Below are positions 9,128 to 17,118 of a stretch of 64,000 bases of DNA, piece by piece. Every line of letters starts with the position of its first letter. Position 1 is the first letter of the stretch. A program made the translations under genes and the position numbers. The notes beneath the pieces are model-generated. The model was not told the origin of the DNA. It did not search any database and was given only the letters and a program-made list of their open reading frames with translations. This stretch comes from Flavipsychrobacter sp. (GTDB lineage: Bacteria; Bacteroidota; Bacteroidia; Chitinophagales; Chitinophagaceae), in NCBI GenBank assembly GCA_016786665.1, contig JAEUVZ010000059.1, positions 1-64,000 on the forward strand, read 5' to 3'.

Positions 9128-9300
9128 TAATATATTCAGCTAATTAAGTGGACGTAAAAATACTAACAAATACCATATTAGCGGGCTGATTGCCATCATA
9201 TTTGCGGTATGCGGTACGTATCTAAATATTTGTTAAGAATATAGGGCTGAGTAAGCGGTTTGGCGCGGCTGTTCTACTTTTACGCCACAAGCAACAAAAC

Positions 9301-9777
9301 ATGTACAAACTCTTTAAAGCCCTGAGCGCCGCAGCCCTACTGATAGCGACACCGGCAGCCGTACAGGCCCAGGACGATGCCATATACTTCCACAACGGAC
9401 AGACCATAGTGGGCAAGGTGCTGAGCGTAGACGAAAAGGAAGTGAACTTCGTGTACCTGAAAATGGAACAGGTGAAGTGCGGGCGGCACGCTATAGAGAA
9501 AATAGTATATGCAGCCGGGCATACCGACATAATGAGCCCCAAAATAATAGTTACCTCTAAAAACGACTGGGAAAAGGTGCAGATACTGCTACCAACCGAC
9601 GATGTGTCGGGGCTGAAATACCAGGGATTTGTGGGTGATATACGCAAGCCGGTAACGCCCGAAATGCTGCCCACCGATAAAGAAGCCGTACGAAAGATAA
9701 AAGAAGAGGCGGCAACCAAAGGATTCCCTTTTGTGCAGGTATCGGCACGGAAGAATATAGCGTATAGCTACAATTAG
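9301..9777 (+). CDS. Small exported protein of unknown function
   Basis: 158 aa with a signal peptide (1-23, cleaved after ...AAVQA). The mature N terminus reads DDAIYFHNGQTIVGKVLSVDEKEV, a pattern seen in many Bacteroidota periplasmic proteins that begin with a 'D.I.L.NG..i.GKV' beta-hairpin motif. No enzyme motif is visible. A possible -7 element TACTTTTA lies at 9275-9282, about 20 bases before the ATG. The stop overlaps the stop of the convergent cytochrome gene by 4 bases (TTAG). Confidence 0.65.
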   Translation: MYKLFKALSAAALLIATPAAVQAQDDAIYFHNGQTIVGKVLSVDEKEVNFVYLKMEQVKCGRHAIEKIVYAAGHTDIMSPKIIVTSKNDWEKVQILLPTDDVSGLKYQGFVGDIRKPVTPEMLPTDKEAVRKIKEEAATKGFPFVQVSARKNIAYSYN

Positions 9778-10151
9778 TCTTTCCCTTCGGCAATATAGGC
9801 AATCACCTGCTTTATCTCCTCCTCGGTGAGGTGATTGAAAGCGGGCATTACCATATTACTCCACTGCGCGTATAGCTTAGCCGCATAAGGGTCGGTCTTA
9901 ATCGCTTCCTGTGAATTGCGTATGTAGCTTGCCAGGCGAGCGGTATCGTTGTTCCAGCGGCTGATGGCCCCGGCCAGCTTAGGGCCGTTCTTATCCTGGT
10001 TGATAGCGTGGCACTGTACGCAGTTATTGATGAAAACTGTTTTGCCATCGGGGTGGCCGGGTGCCGTGCTGCTGTCCGCACCGGATGAGCTTCCTCCGCC
10101 GCCGCAGGAAGCGAACATTGCCGCCAGTGCTATAAGTGCTACGTTCTTCAT
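9774..10151 (-). CDS. Cytochrome c lipoprotein
   Basis: 125 aa. The N terminus is a lipoprotein signal with the acylated Cys in FASCGGGG (Cys16), followed by a Gly/Ser linker. One haem site is visible, CVQCH (about 43-47), and a distal axial Met is available in the NMVMPAF segment, so this is a small class I cytochrome c. It would sit in the periplasm or on the outer face of the inner membrane and carry electrons, but no oxidase or dehydrogenase genes lie beside it. lepB ends 48 bases upstream on the same strand. Confidence 0.88.
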   Translation of the reverse strand: MKNVALIALAAMFASCGGGGSSSGADSSTAPGHPDGKTVFINNCVQCHAINQDKNGPKLAGAISRWNNDTARLASYIRNSQEAIKTDPYAAKLYAQWSNMVMPAFNHLTEEEIKQVIAYIAEGKD

Positions 10152-10199
10152 TGTATATCAGCCATTCAGTTCGTTAAAGTTCCAGGAAGCAGGATCGTT

Positions 10200-11423
10200 T
10201 TATTCCTCCAGTGCGTGTATGCCGCGGAATAACCTGTTCCAGCGCATGCCGCCAAATAAGCCACCCTTGCCATAGCTGAGCCAAACAAACGAGGCCTTGC
10301 CTACCACATGGTCTTCGGGGACGAAGCCCCAATAGCGGGAGTCGAGTGAGTTGTGGCGGTTGTCGCCCATCATCCAATAATAATCCATCTTAAAGGTATA
10401 GGTGGTAGCCAGTGCGCCATTGATGAATACCTGTCCGTTGCGCTCTTCCAGTTTGTTGCCTTCGTATATGCCTATCAGCCTGCGATAGAGTGCAATATTT
10501 TCGGGGGTGATGGTTACCGTTGTTCCTTTCCCGGGTATGGTGAGTGGCCCGAAGTTGTCGCGGTTCCATTTGTAGTGTACGGTATCGAACGGGAAGACCT
10601 CCGCTTCGGCCTGGCCGGCCGGAGAGAGCACCGGCTCTATACGTACACCCTGAACTGCTTTAAGCTTTTCAAGCTGCTCAGGCTGCAGATTGATAACAAA
10701 CAGGTAAGGGTTTTGTGTCTGGCGGATATCGCCAGCCCGGAGGTTATCGTTGATGCCCATTTCGTCAAGAAACTCTTCGCTGATGGAAAAATTGGCTGGG
10801 AACATCACGAAATAGCTGGTCTTCATATGTACGTAGTTCTCAGAGGGCTTGTCGCCAATCCATACTTTGCCATCGCGTATGGAGATAACATCGCCGGGAA
10901 CGCCTACGCAGCGCTTGATGTAATTGTCTTTTTTATCGAGGGGGCGGACCCGTATCTCGTGATGGGCAAGGATATATTCCCTGCCGCTATCGCGGACGCG
11001 TGCATAGTAGTCGGCTTCGCGGTCGTCTTCCAGCACGGTGTCTCCATGTGGGAAGTTGAACACCACCACATCATTGCGTTCTACATTTCCGAAGCCCCAC
11101 CAGCGGCTGTAATCCCACTGTACGGCTTTGGTATACGACTCGCCACCGGTAACGGGGAGCGTATTGTGCACCAGCGGCACCGCCAGCGGCGTCATGGGTA
11201 CGCGCGGGCCATAGGCTACCTTGCTTACAAAGAGATAGTCGTTTATGAGCAGGCTCCCTTCCATAGAGCCGGAGGGGATGGTATAAGCTTCCACGAAGAA
11301 GGTACGGATGATGGTAGCGGCCACGATGGCGAATACGGCGGCATCGAGCCACTCTCGCCATACCGGCTTTTTCTTTTTGGGTTTATCGTCGGCTTCTTTC
11401 TTTTTCCAGAACGCTAATCGCAT
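10200..11423 (-). CDS. lepB: Signal peptidase I
   Basis: 407 aa. A membrane anchor (about 27-44) is followed by the catalytic Ser motif IPSGSME (Ser53) and the Lys motif YIKRCVGVPGD (Lys170), then the MMGDNRHNSLDSRYWG box near the C terminus. The enzyme removes signal peptides from secreted proteins on the periplasmic face. It is longer than E. coli LepB (about 324 aa) because of an insertion of roughly 100 residues between the Lys motif and the GDNR box, as commonly seen in Bacteroidota. The N terminus is very Lys-rich (KKK...KPKKKKP) and lies in the cytoplasm. Confidence 0.95.
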   Translation of the reverse strand: MRLAFWKKKEADDKPKKKKPVWREWLDAAVFAIVAATIIRTFFVEAYTIPSGSMEGSLLINDYLFVSKVAYGPRVPMTPLAVPLVHNTLPVTGGESYTKAVQWDYSRWWGFGNVERNDVVVFNFPHGDTVLEDDREADYYARVRDSGREYILAHHEIRVRPLDKKDNYIKRCVGVPGDVISIRDGKVWIGDKPSENYVHMKTSYFVMFPANFSISEEFLDEMGINDNLRAGDIRQTQNPYLFVINLQPEQLEKLKAVQGVRIEPVLSPAGQAEAEVFPFDTVHYKWNRDNFGPLTIPGKGTTVTITPENIALYRRLIGIYEGNKLEERNGQVFINGALATTYTFKMDYYWMMGDNRHNSLDSRYWGFVPEDHVVGKASFVWLSYGKGGLFGGMRWNRLFRGIHALEE

Positions 11424-11612
11424 GAGCTATGTGTAGATATTGGTTCGTAAAAGTAACAAACTCCGGGTCAATTTATTGTATCGGAGGTTTGGTATTAGAT
11501 TTTTTTAACAGCCGGGACATTTGGTTTAAAAATGATATTCGTCAGGCGTGGGTTAAAACATGAGTGTACTCCGGTGATTTTAATTTATTTTGCCTTTCTA
11601 AAAACGATAAAA

Positions 11613-12986
11613 ATGGCACGTTCGGTTACCATACTGGGGGCTGGGCTGGTAGGTTCGCTACTGGCTATACTGTTGAAGAAGCGCGGTTTTGACGTGTCGA
11701 TATACGAACGCCGCCCGGACATGCGCGTAGCTACCATAGGAGCCGGCCGCTCGATAAACCTGGCGATGAGTGTGCGGGGCTGGAAGGCGCTGGAACTGGC
11801 GGGCCTGCGGGCGGAGATGGAGCAGATAGCCATACCGATGTATGGAAGATACCTGCATCAAGCCGACGGGAGCGCGGCCTTTCAGCAGTATGGAAAGAAT
11901 AATGAAGCCATCTACTCGGTAAGCCGGGGTGAACTGAACCGGAAACTAATGACACTGGCGGAGCAGGAAGGAGTGAACATCTACTTTGAGCACCGCTGCC
12001 ACCGCGTGGATGTGGCGGAAAACATATTGCACCTGGAAGCACCAGGCGGCGCGCAGAAAACGGTGCAAGCCGACCTGCTCTTTGGGGCTGATGGGGCCTT
12101 TTCGGCACTACGCAGCAGCTATGCGCAGCGCGACCGGGTGAACGCCGCCCACTTTTACCTGGAGCATGGCTATAAGGAACTATGCATTCCGCCGGATGCG
12201 GCCGGGAACATGCAACTGGAGAAAAACGCCCTGCATATATGGCCGCGCCGGAACTTTATGATGATAGCGCTGCCTAACACGGACGGTACCTTTACCTGTA
12301 CGCTCTTCTTCCCGTTTGAGGGTAGCCCCTCGTTTGAGCGGCTGACAACGGAGCAGGAGGTGGTGGCCTTCTTTAACGAACACTTTCCGGATGCGGTATC
12401 ACTGATGCCGACCTTGCTGGAGGATTTCTTTGGCAACCCAACCTCCTCGCTCATTACCACGCACATAGCGCCGTGGCACTATGAGGATAAGAGCGCCCTG
12501 ATAGGGGACGCCGCACATGCGATAGTACCCTTCTATGGGCAGGGGATGAACGCAGGCTTTGAGGACTGCACGGTGCTGGCAGGGCTGATAGACCAGCATG
12601 GGGACGACTGGGCTACGATACTAGGTGAGTATGACCGCCGTCGCAAGCCCAACGGGGATGCCGTGGCCGCGCTGGCCCTGGCCAACTTTGTGGAGATGCG
12701 GGACAAGGTAGCGGACCCCCAGTTCCTGGAGCGGAAGAAAATAGAGAAAGAACTGGGCCGGATGTACCCCGAGCAGTTCATATCGGTATATGAAATGGTA
12801 TCGTTCAGCCACATACCTTATAATACAGCCATGAGCTGCATTCGCGCGCAAGACGAGCTGCTGGGCAAGATAATGAGTGAAGGAGACTTTACTGAAAACG
12901 TAAAGCAGGGCGCATTTAATACCCAGCTGGATAACTGGATGAACCAGTATCACGGCGAAGTACAACAATTGGATTTTGGCAAATAG
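11613..12986 (+). CDS. kmo: Kynurenine 3-monooxygenase
   Basis: About 457 aa. From the ATG at 11613 the protein begins directly with the FAD Rossmann motif (ILGAGLVGS, residues 7-15). An in-frame ATG at 11532 would add 27 residues that do not fit the family, so the later start is preferred. Other flavoprotein hydroxylase motifs: DLLFGADGAFSALR, and ALIGDAAHAIVPFYGQGMNAGFEDC, the last highly characteristic of KMO. It hydroxylates L-kynurenine to 3-hydroxykynurenine in the route from tryptophan to quinolinate and NAD. Ile is encoded mostly by ATA in the first part. The recJ start lies inside the end of this gene. Confidence 0.93.
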   Translation: MARSVTILGAGLVGSLLAILLKKRGFDVSIYERRPDMRVATIGAGRSINLAMSVRGWKALELAGLRAEMEQIAIPMYGRYLHQADGSAAFQQYGKNNEAIYSVSRGELNRKLMTLAEQEGVNIYFEHRCHRVDVAENILHLEAPGGAQKTVQADLLFGADGAFSALRSSYAQRDRVNAAHFYLEHGYKELCIPPDAAGNMQLEKNALHIWPRRNFMMIALPNTDGTFTCTLFFPFEGSPSFERLTTEQEVVAFFNEHFPDAVSLMPTLLEDFFGNPTSSLITTHIAPWHYEDKSALIGDAAHAIVPFYGQGMNAGFEDCTVLAGLIDQHGDDWATILGEYDRRRKPNGDAVAALALANFVEMRDKVADPQFLERKKIEKELGRMYPEQFISVYEMVSFSHIPYNTAMSCIRAQDELLGKIMSEGDFTENVKQGAFNTQLDNWMNQYHGEVQQLDFGK

Positions 12987-14700
12987 TATACAAAAACGCT
13001 GGACCCTGAAGCCAGCGGATGAAAATAATGTGCAGTCGCTGGCCAATGCATTGAAAGTGCATCCCGCCCTGTGCCGGCTACTGGTGGTGCGGGGAATAAA
13101 CGACTATGAAGCCGCCCGGCACTTTTTCCGGCCGGAGCTCAGCGACCTCCATGACCCCTTCCTGATGAAGGATATGGATAAGGCCGTAGTCCGCATCAGC
13201 GAGGCGATAGAGTGGCACGAGCGTATAATGGTGTATGGTGACTATGATGTAGACGGTACCACATCGGTAGCGGTAGTGTACTCGTTCCTGAGGAAAAATT
13301 ATAACGGTGACCTGGCTTATTACATACCGCACAGATACCGGGAGGGATATGGCGTATCGCGGCAGGGCATAGACTATGCACATGCCCATGGATATACCCT
13401 GCTGATAACGCTGGACTGCGGTATAAAGTCGGTGGAGCTGATAGCCTATGCACAGTCTCTGGGCATAGATGTAATTGTTTGCGATCACCATACTCCTGAT
13501 GAACAGTTGCCGCCAGCCAAGGCTATCCTCAACCCCAAGCAGCCGGGCTGTAGTTATCCTTTCCGGGAGCTGAGCGGCTGCGGCATAGGGTTTAAGCTGA
13601 TATCGGCGCTGGCACTGCAGTGGAAGCAGCCACTGGAGAATGTATATTGCTACCTGGACCTGGTAGCTACCAGCATAGCTGCGGACATAGTGCCGATAGA
13701 TGGCGAAAACCGTATACTGGCCTACTATGGGCTGAAGCAGGTAAACGAGTCGCCCTCGCTCTCTATAAAAACCCTGAAAGACCATGTAAAGCTGAACCGG
13801 CCCATGCACATTGCCGACCTGGTGTTTGTGATAGGGCCCCGGGTGAACGCCGCCGGCCGCATGGACGACGCCCGCAAGGCGGTGGACCTTTTTATAGAAG
13901 AAGACGAGGAGAAGATCCTGGCGCTGGCCGAGGCACTGCAATCGGATAACAGCGACCGGAAAGAAGTAGATAAGAACATAACAGAAGAGGCGCTCAGCCT
14001 GCTGCAAGAGCGGGAGATGACCGAGCAACGGAAATCGACCGTTCTATACCAGTCGCACTGGCACAAGGGGGTAGTAGGTATAGTAGCCTCCCGGCTGATA
14101 GACCACTACTACCGGCCTACTATCGTATTAACCCTCTCTAACGACAAAGTAACCGGTTCGGCGCGTTCGGTATCGGGCTTCAATATATATGAAGCGATAC
14201 ACGAGTGCCGCGACCTGCTGGACAACTATGGCGGCCACTTCTACGCTGCGGGTATGACCATGGCGCCGGAACGGGTAGATGAATTCTCGCGCCGGTTTGA
14301 GGATGTGGTATCGCAGACGATAGCGCCACACCTGCTGATACCGGAGATAGAAATAGATGCGGAAATAGCCCTGGCCGATGTAAAACAGGCTTTCTTCAAC
14401 ATCATCAGCCAGTTTGAGCCCTTTGGCCCTAACAACATGCGCCCGGTATTTATCAGCCGCGGCGTGCAGGACTTTAAAGGCTACTCTAAAGTGGTGAAGG
14501 AACAACACATAAAGTTTGTAGTATGCCAGAAAGGCCAGCAGGATGTGATAGACGGGGTGGGCTTTAACATGGCTGATAAGTTCGCCATAGTGGAGAGCGG
14601 CCTTTTTGACATGGTGTATACTATAGACGAGAACGAATTTAACGGTGTGACCAAGCTACAGGTAAAAGTGCTGGATATACGGGAAAGTGGAAGGCCCTGA
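12976..14700 (+). CDS. recJ: Single-stranded-DNA-specific exonuclease RecJ
   Basis: 574 aa, the normal RecJ length. DHH phosphoesterase motifs: YGDYDVDGTTS (87-97), CDHHTPDE (169-176), and GPRVNAAGRMDDA, followed by the DHHA1 domain with GGHFYAAGMTM. It degrades single-stranded DNA 5' to 3' in recombinational and mismatch repair. The best start is a TTG at 12976, inside the last codons of kmo (11-base overlap, different frame); it puts the typical KRWTLKP sequence at residues 7-13. The next in-frame ATG would remove more than 60 conserved residues. It is co-transcribed with kmo. Confidence 0.92.
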   Translation: MANSIQKRWTLKPADENNVQSLANALKVHPALCRLLVVRGINDYEAARHFFRPELSDLHDPFLMKDMDKAVVRISEAIEWHERIMVYGDYDVDGTTSVAVVYSFLRKNYNGDLAYYIPHRYREGYGVSRQGIDYAHAHGYTLLITLDCGIKSVELIAYAQSLGIDVIVCDHHTPDEQLPPAKAILNPKQPGCSYPFRELSGCGIGFKLISALALQWKQPLENVYCYLDLVATSIAADIVPIDGENRILAYYGLKQVNESPSLSIKTLKDHVKLNRPMHIADLVFVIGPRVNAAGRMDDARKAVDLFIEEDEEKILALAEALQSDNSDRKEVDKNITEEALSLLQEREMTEQRKSTVLYQSHWHKGVVGIVASRLIDHYYRPTIVLTLSNDKVTGSARSVSGFNIYEAIHECRDLLDNYGGHFYAAGMTMAPERVDEFSRRFEDVVSQTIAPHLLIPEIEIDAEIALADVKQAFFNIISQFEPFGPNNMRPVFISRGVQDFKGYSKVVKEQHIKFVVCQKGQQDVIDGVGFNMADKFAIVESGLFDMVYTIDENEFNGVTKLQVKVLDIRESGRP

Positions 14701-15259
14701 GCAGTGGCGAGCAGGTAACAATGCGTTTTGCAGGTCTTATTTGATATTGGAGGGTACTGGCCGTGGAAATAGGGGCGGTGCCAGAAAAAAATGGCGCAGG
14801 TTAGTAGTTTCCGGATCTCGGGTACGGCCAGGCACCTTAACATCAGGTAAACTACGCCTGCGCTTTTATCGCAAGCATGGTTACTATCCCTGTATATCTG
14901 GCCGTTTTAGAGAGTTGGGATAATAAGCAACGCTTATTATATGGTGATAGCTGTATGAAACAGCTGTTATTTCATCTTGGATAAGGGCACTGAAGGCATG
15001 GAGCCCGCCGTACCGGTTATCTTTCTCTATGAAAAAAGAACTTCGCTTGTAAAGCTGAGCAAAGTAAAAATATTCTTTCTACTCTAGCAATAGAAGCCTC
15101 ATATTTAATTGGTTATGTTGAAATAGAAGAGTTTGTGCGGAGGCATAGGGTCTTTTGACTGTAAATCCGCGTTTGGCGGCTTGTAAATGAGCCTGTTTGT
15201 TGCGCCCGGCCGTGTATGGTAGACGTGCAAGTTTTATATCAGGCTTGTTTATTATTTAC

Positions 15260-15267
15260 TATTTTTG
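15260..15267 (+). promoter_or_regulatory. Putative Bacteroidota -7 promoter element
   Basis: TATTTTTG matches TAnnTTTG. No clear TTTG lies 19-21 bases upstream. Transcription would begin near 15274, inside the 5' arm of the following hairpin, 40 bases before the methyltransferase start codon. This may be how that gene is transcribed despite the terminator-like hairpin. Confidence 0.4.
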
Positions 15268-15270
15268 GAG

Positions 15271-15300
15271 CCCCTGGCTTTATGGCAGGGGATTTTTTTT
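15271..15300 (+). terminator. Strong intrinsic terminator before the TylF-like gene
   Basis: CCCCTG (15271-15276) pairs with CAGGGG (15286-15291) across a 9-base loop, followed by A and eight T (15293-15300). It ends only 16 bases before the next start codon, so it either closes a transcript arising in the gene-free stretch or acts as an attenuator for the following gene. Confidence 0.75.
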
Positions 15301-15315
15301 AGACCACCAATATAA

Positions 15316-16041
15316 ATGCTCCGGATAATCAAGTTCTTCAAGGATGCCTTGCTGGCATTCCCTGTCACGCTTCTATTCCAGCCCCTGGCCCGGTATATGG
15401 CGTTCATTTTTTATTACAATAAGCTGATACGCTGGATACACCGTAATAAGAAGACCGTTGACTTCCATGATTTTTACTCGCCCAAACGAGATTACAGCAA
15501 GCGGCTGAACCTGTACCGCCACGTGAGCGGCGGGCATAGCCTGGATGCCGCACCCATCACCTACCTGGAGTTCGGGGTGGCTTCGGGCTCGTCTTTTAAG
15601 TGGTGGCTGGAGCATAATGGGAACGCTTCTTCTCGGTTTTTCGGTTTCGATACCTTTGAAGGGCTGCCGGAAGATTTCGGTTCGTATGTAAAGGGTACGC
15701 TGGCCTTCAATATGCCGGATATAAAAGACAGCCGCTCGCTGTTTGTAAAGGGATTGTTCCAGGATACGCTGCCCGGCTTTATTCAGAACCATGCGGAAGT
15801 ACTGCGCGAGCCTACCCGTAAACTGATACACCTGGATGCCGATCTGTACTCAGCCACCATATTCGCTTTATCGCAGCTGTACCCTTACCTGAATAAGGGT
15901 GACATCATCCTGTTTGACGAGTTTAATGTAGCCATGCATGAGTTTAAGGCTTACGATGAGTTCGTGAATAACTTTTATGTGAAGCTTCGGCTGCTGGGTG
16001 GCGTGAATAACTTTTACCAGGTAGCGTTTGTAGTAGAATAA
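15316..16041 (+). CDS. TylF/MycF-type SAM-dependent O-methyltransferase
   Basis: 241 aa. The macrocin O-methyltransferase (TylF) pattern is clear: YLEFGVASGSSFKWW (about 83-97, SAM binding), FFGFDTFEGLPEDF (SAM ribose contact) and LIHLDADLYSAT plus ILFDEFN (metal-binding aspartates). Members methylate sugar hydroxyls in a Mg-dependent way. The N-terminal 35 residues contain two hydrophobic stretches, hinting at membrane association. No sugar or polyketide genes adjoin it; a glycan (O-antigen or exopolysaccharide) target is an inference. Confidence 0.85.
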   Translation: MLRIIKFFKDALLAFPVTLLFQPLARYMAFIFYYNKLIRWIHRNKKTVDFHDFYSPKRDYSKRLNLYRHVSGGHSLDAAPITYLEFGVASGSSFKWWLEHNGNASSRFFGFDTFEGLPEDFGSYVKGTLAFNMPDIKDSRSLFVKGLFQDTLPGFIQNHAEVLREPTRKLIHLDADLYSATIFALSQLYPYLNKGDIILFDEFNVAMHEFKAYDEFVNNFYVKLRLLGGVNNFYQVAFVVE

Positions 16042-16071
16042 CAGTAGCGCCACCGGGGTAGTAAAGGGAAT

Positions 16072-16101
16072 AAAAAAAGACCGCATGAAGCGGTCTTTTT
16101 T
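16072..16101. terminator. Bidirectional intrinsic terminator
   Basis: GACCGC (16079-16084) and GCGGTC (16090-16095) with loop ATGAA, flanked by an A-run upstream and a T-run downstream, so it works on both strands. It separates the TylF-like gene (plus) from the Ala/Lys/Pro repeat gene (minus). Confidence 0.85.
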
Positions 16102-16118
16102 CGAAATTGCTAATTAGA

Positions 16119-16385
16119 TTATTTCTTCTTAGCAGCTTTCCTTTTAGCAGGAGCAGCATTAGCCTTTTTAGGAGCTGCTTTTTTTGCTGCAGCCTTCTTA
16201 GGAGCTGCTTTCTTTGGAGCAGCAGCTTTTTTAGGAGCTGCCTTCTTTGGAGCGGCCGCTTTTTTAGGAGCTGCCTTCTTTGGAGCAGCTGCTTTTTTAG
16301 GAGCTGCCTTCTTTGGAGCAGCTGCTTTTTTAGGAGCTGCTTTCTTTGGTGCTGCTTTTTTAGCAGCTTTTTTAGCTGTTGCCAT
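16119..16385 (-). CDS. Ala/Lys/Pro-rich repeat protein (histone H1-like)
   Basis: 88 aa made almost only of Ala, Lys and Pro. After an 11-residue opening come five exact copies of the 11-residue unit APKKAAPKKAA (residues 12-66) and a basic tail ending RKAAKKK. There is no signal peptide. Composition and repeats match histone H1-tail-like nucleoid proteins (Hc1/Hc2, AlgP-like), which bind DNA or RNA through charge. It follows rpmA by 60 bases on the same strand with no convincing terminator between, so it may be read with rplU-rpmA. Binding of nucleic acid, whether chromosome or rRNA, is inferred from composition. Confidence 0.8.
   Translation of the reverse strand: MATAKKAAKKAAPKKAAPKKAAAPKKAAPKKAAAPKKAAPKKAAAPKKAAPKKAAAPKKAAPKKAAAKKAAPKKANAAPAKRKAAKKK
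16188..16352 (-). repeat. Five tandem 33-bp coding repeats
   Basis: Each 33-base unit encodes APKKAAPKKAA; five units occupy exactly 165 bases. The DNA copies are nearly identical, differing mainly at third positions (for example GCAGCT versus GCGGCC), so copy number is likely to vary by slippage or recombination while staying in frame. Confidence 0.9.
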
Positions 16386-16445
16386 AAACTGTGTGAATTT
16401 AAGGGTAAAAAAAAGACCTTATATAATGGCAAATCGCCGAGCGGG

Positions 16446-16718
16446 TTAGGCTTCGGCGATAGCTGTATTAACTTCCTTAACTGAAATCAACGTTTTAGTG
16501 CGGGTTTTACGAAATTCCACTATACCATCTTTCAGAGCATAAATCGTAAAATCCTTACCAACACCTACGTTAGTACCAGGATGATACACCGTTCCGCGTT
16601 GACGAACGATGATGTTTCCTGATATTGCAGGCTGGCCACCGTATATCTTAACTCCCAGGCGTTTACTCTGCGAGTCGCGACCATTCTTTACACTACCTTC
16701 ACCTTTTTTATGTGCCAT
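16446..16718 (-). CDS. rpmA: 50S ribosomal protein L27
   Basis: 90 aa with the invariant N terminus [16 protein letters not shown] and the family signature [18 protein letters not shown] followed by [12 protein letters not shown]27 sits near the peptidyl transferase centre. The N terminus starts directly with the mature AHKKG form and lacks the cleavable extension found in Firmicutes. It lies 39 bases after rplU, in the standard L21-L27 order. Confidence 0.98.
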   Translation of the reverse strand: MAHKKGEGSVKNGRDSQSKRLGVKIYGGQPAISGNIIVRQRGTVYHPGTNVGVGKDFTIYALKDGIVEFRKTRTKTLISVKEVNTAIAEA

Positions 16719-16757
16719 TTCTTATTACTATTTACAAATGTACGTATAAATATTTAA

Positions 16758-17054
16758 TTACGCAATATCGCTGATCTTAATTTTTGTAAGATACTGGCGA
16801 TGGCCGTTCATCTTCTGATAGCCCTTGCGGCGTTTCTTTTTGAAGACGATTACTTTATCCCCTTTCAGGTGATCGAGGATCTCTGCTTTTACTTTCAGAG
16901 AACCACCGAGGGCAACATTATTGTTGTTGCTGCTCATGAGCACATCTGAAAATTCTACGTTATCACCTACTTTTCCTTCGAGGCGATGAACAAACAATTC
17001 CTGATCTTTACTAACGCGGAATTGCTGACCGGCTATATTAACTATCGCAAACAT
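16758..17054 (-). CDS. rplU: 50S ribosomal protein L21
   Basis: 98 aa from the ATG at 17054: MFAIVNIAGQQFRVSKDQEL is the classic L21 start, and KKRRKGYQKMNGHRQYLTKIKI the classic end. An upstream in-frame ATG at 17111 is rejected because it would add 19 unrelated residues and because the promoter lies between the two. L21 binds 23S rRNA. It is the first gene of an rplU-rpmA unit that may also include the Ala/Lys/Pro repeat gene. Confidence 0.97.
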   Translation of the reverse strand: MFAIVNIAGQQFRVSKDQELFVHRLEGKVGDNVEFSDVLMSSNNNNVALGGSLKVKAEILDHLKGDKVIVFKKKRRKGYQKMNGHRQYLTKIKISDIA

Positions 17055-17080
17055 GACTTCCCAAAAATAAATTTGAGCGG

Positions 17081-17112
17081 CAAAGGTAATTCTATTTTCA
17101 ATTCCGGGCAAA
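17081..17112 (-). promoter_or_regulatory. rplU promoter, full Bacteroidota consensus
   Basis: On the minus strand TTTG (17112-17109), a 20-base spacer, then TACCTTTG (17088-17081): a complete match to TTTG-N19-21-TAnnTTTG. Transcription should start near 17074, about 20 bases before the rplU ATG. This is the clearest promoter in the window. Confidence 0.85.
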
Positions 17113-17118
17113 TAAATC

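Larger units (their letters stand above)
14701..15315 (+). other. 615-base gene-free stretch with inverted repeats
   Basis: No convincing coding region on either strand; the longest frames lack any recognisable protein character. Structure is visible. Arm 14794-14810 (GCGCAGG, then GTAGTTT) is complementary to 14849-14863 (AAACTAC, then CCTGCGC), giving 14 pairs with a small asymmetric bulge. TGGCCGT (14758-14764) is complementary to ACGGCCA (14824-14830), and GGTGCC (14777-14782) to GGCACC (14831-14836), so pseudoknotted or alternative folds are possible. ATAATAAGC/GCTTATTAT (14920-14940) forms a perfect 9-pair hairpin with a 3-base loop. A strong terminator closes the region. It does not match tmRNA, RNase P RNA, SRP RNA or tRNA. 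Confidence 0.5.

Noticed and set aside
14794-14863. Integron attC-like recombination site
   Set aside because: The long imperfect palindrome lacks the RYYYAAC/GTTRRRY boxes in the right places and no integrase or cassette array is present.
14687-14923. Possible 78-aa coding frame in the gap after recJ
   Set aside because: Composition is unlike real neighbours, no signal or domain pattern, and it overlaps the long inverted repeat.
15150-15190. tRNA-Tyr-like anticodon loop (GACTGTAAATCCGC)
   Set aside because: The flanking bases do not form an anticodon stem (TTTGA against TCCGC), and there is no T-arm TTCGA or acceptor stem. Only the loop resembles a tRNA.
16188-16352. CRISPR-like regular repeats
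   Set aside because: The 33-base units are directly adjacent without spacers and encode a continuous repeat protein; no cas genes are near.
17055-17111. 19-residue N-terminal extension of ribosomal protein L21
   Set aside because: The extension covers the promoter elements and is absent from the family; the ATG at 17054 gives the standard L21 start.
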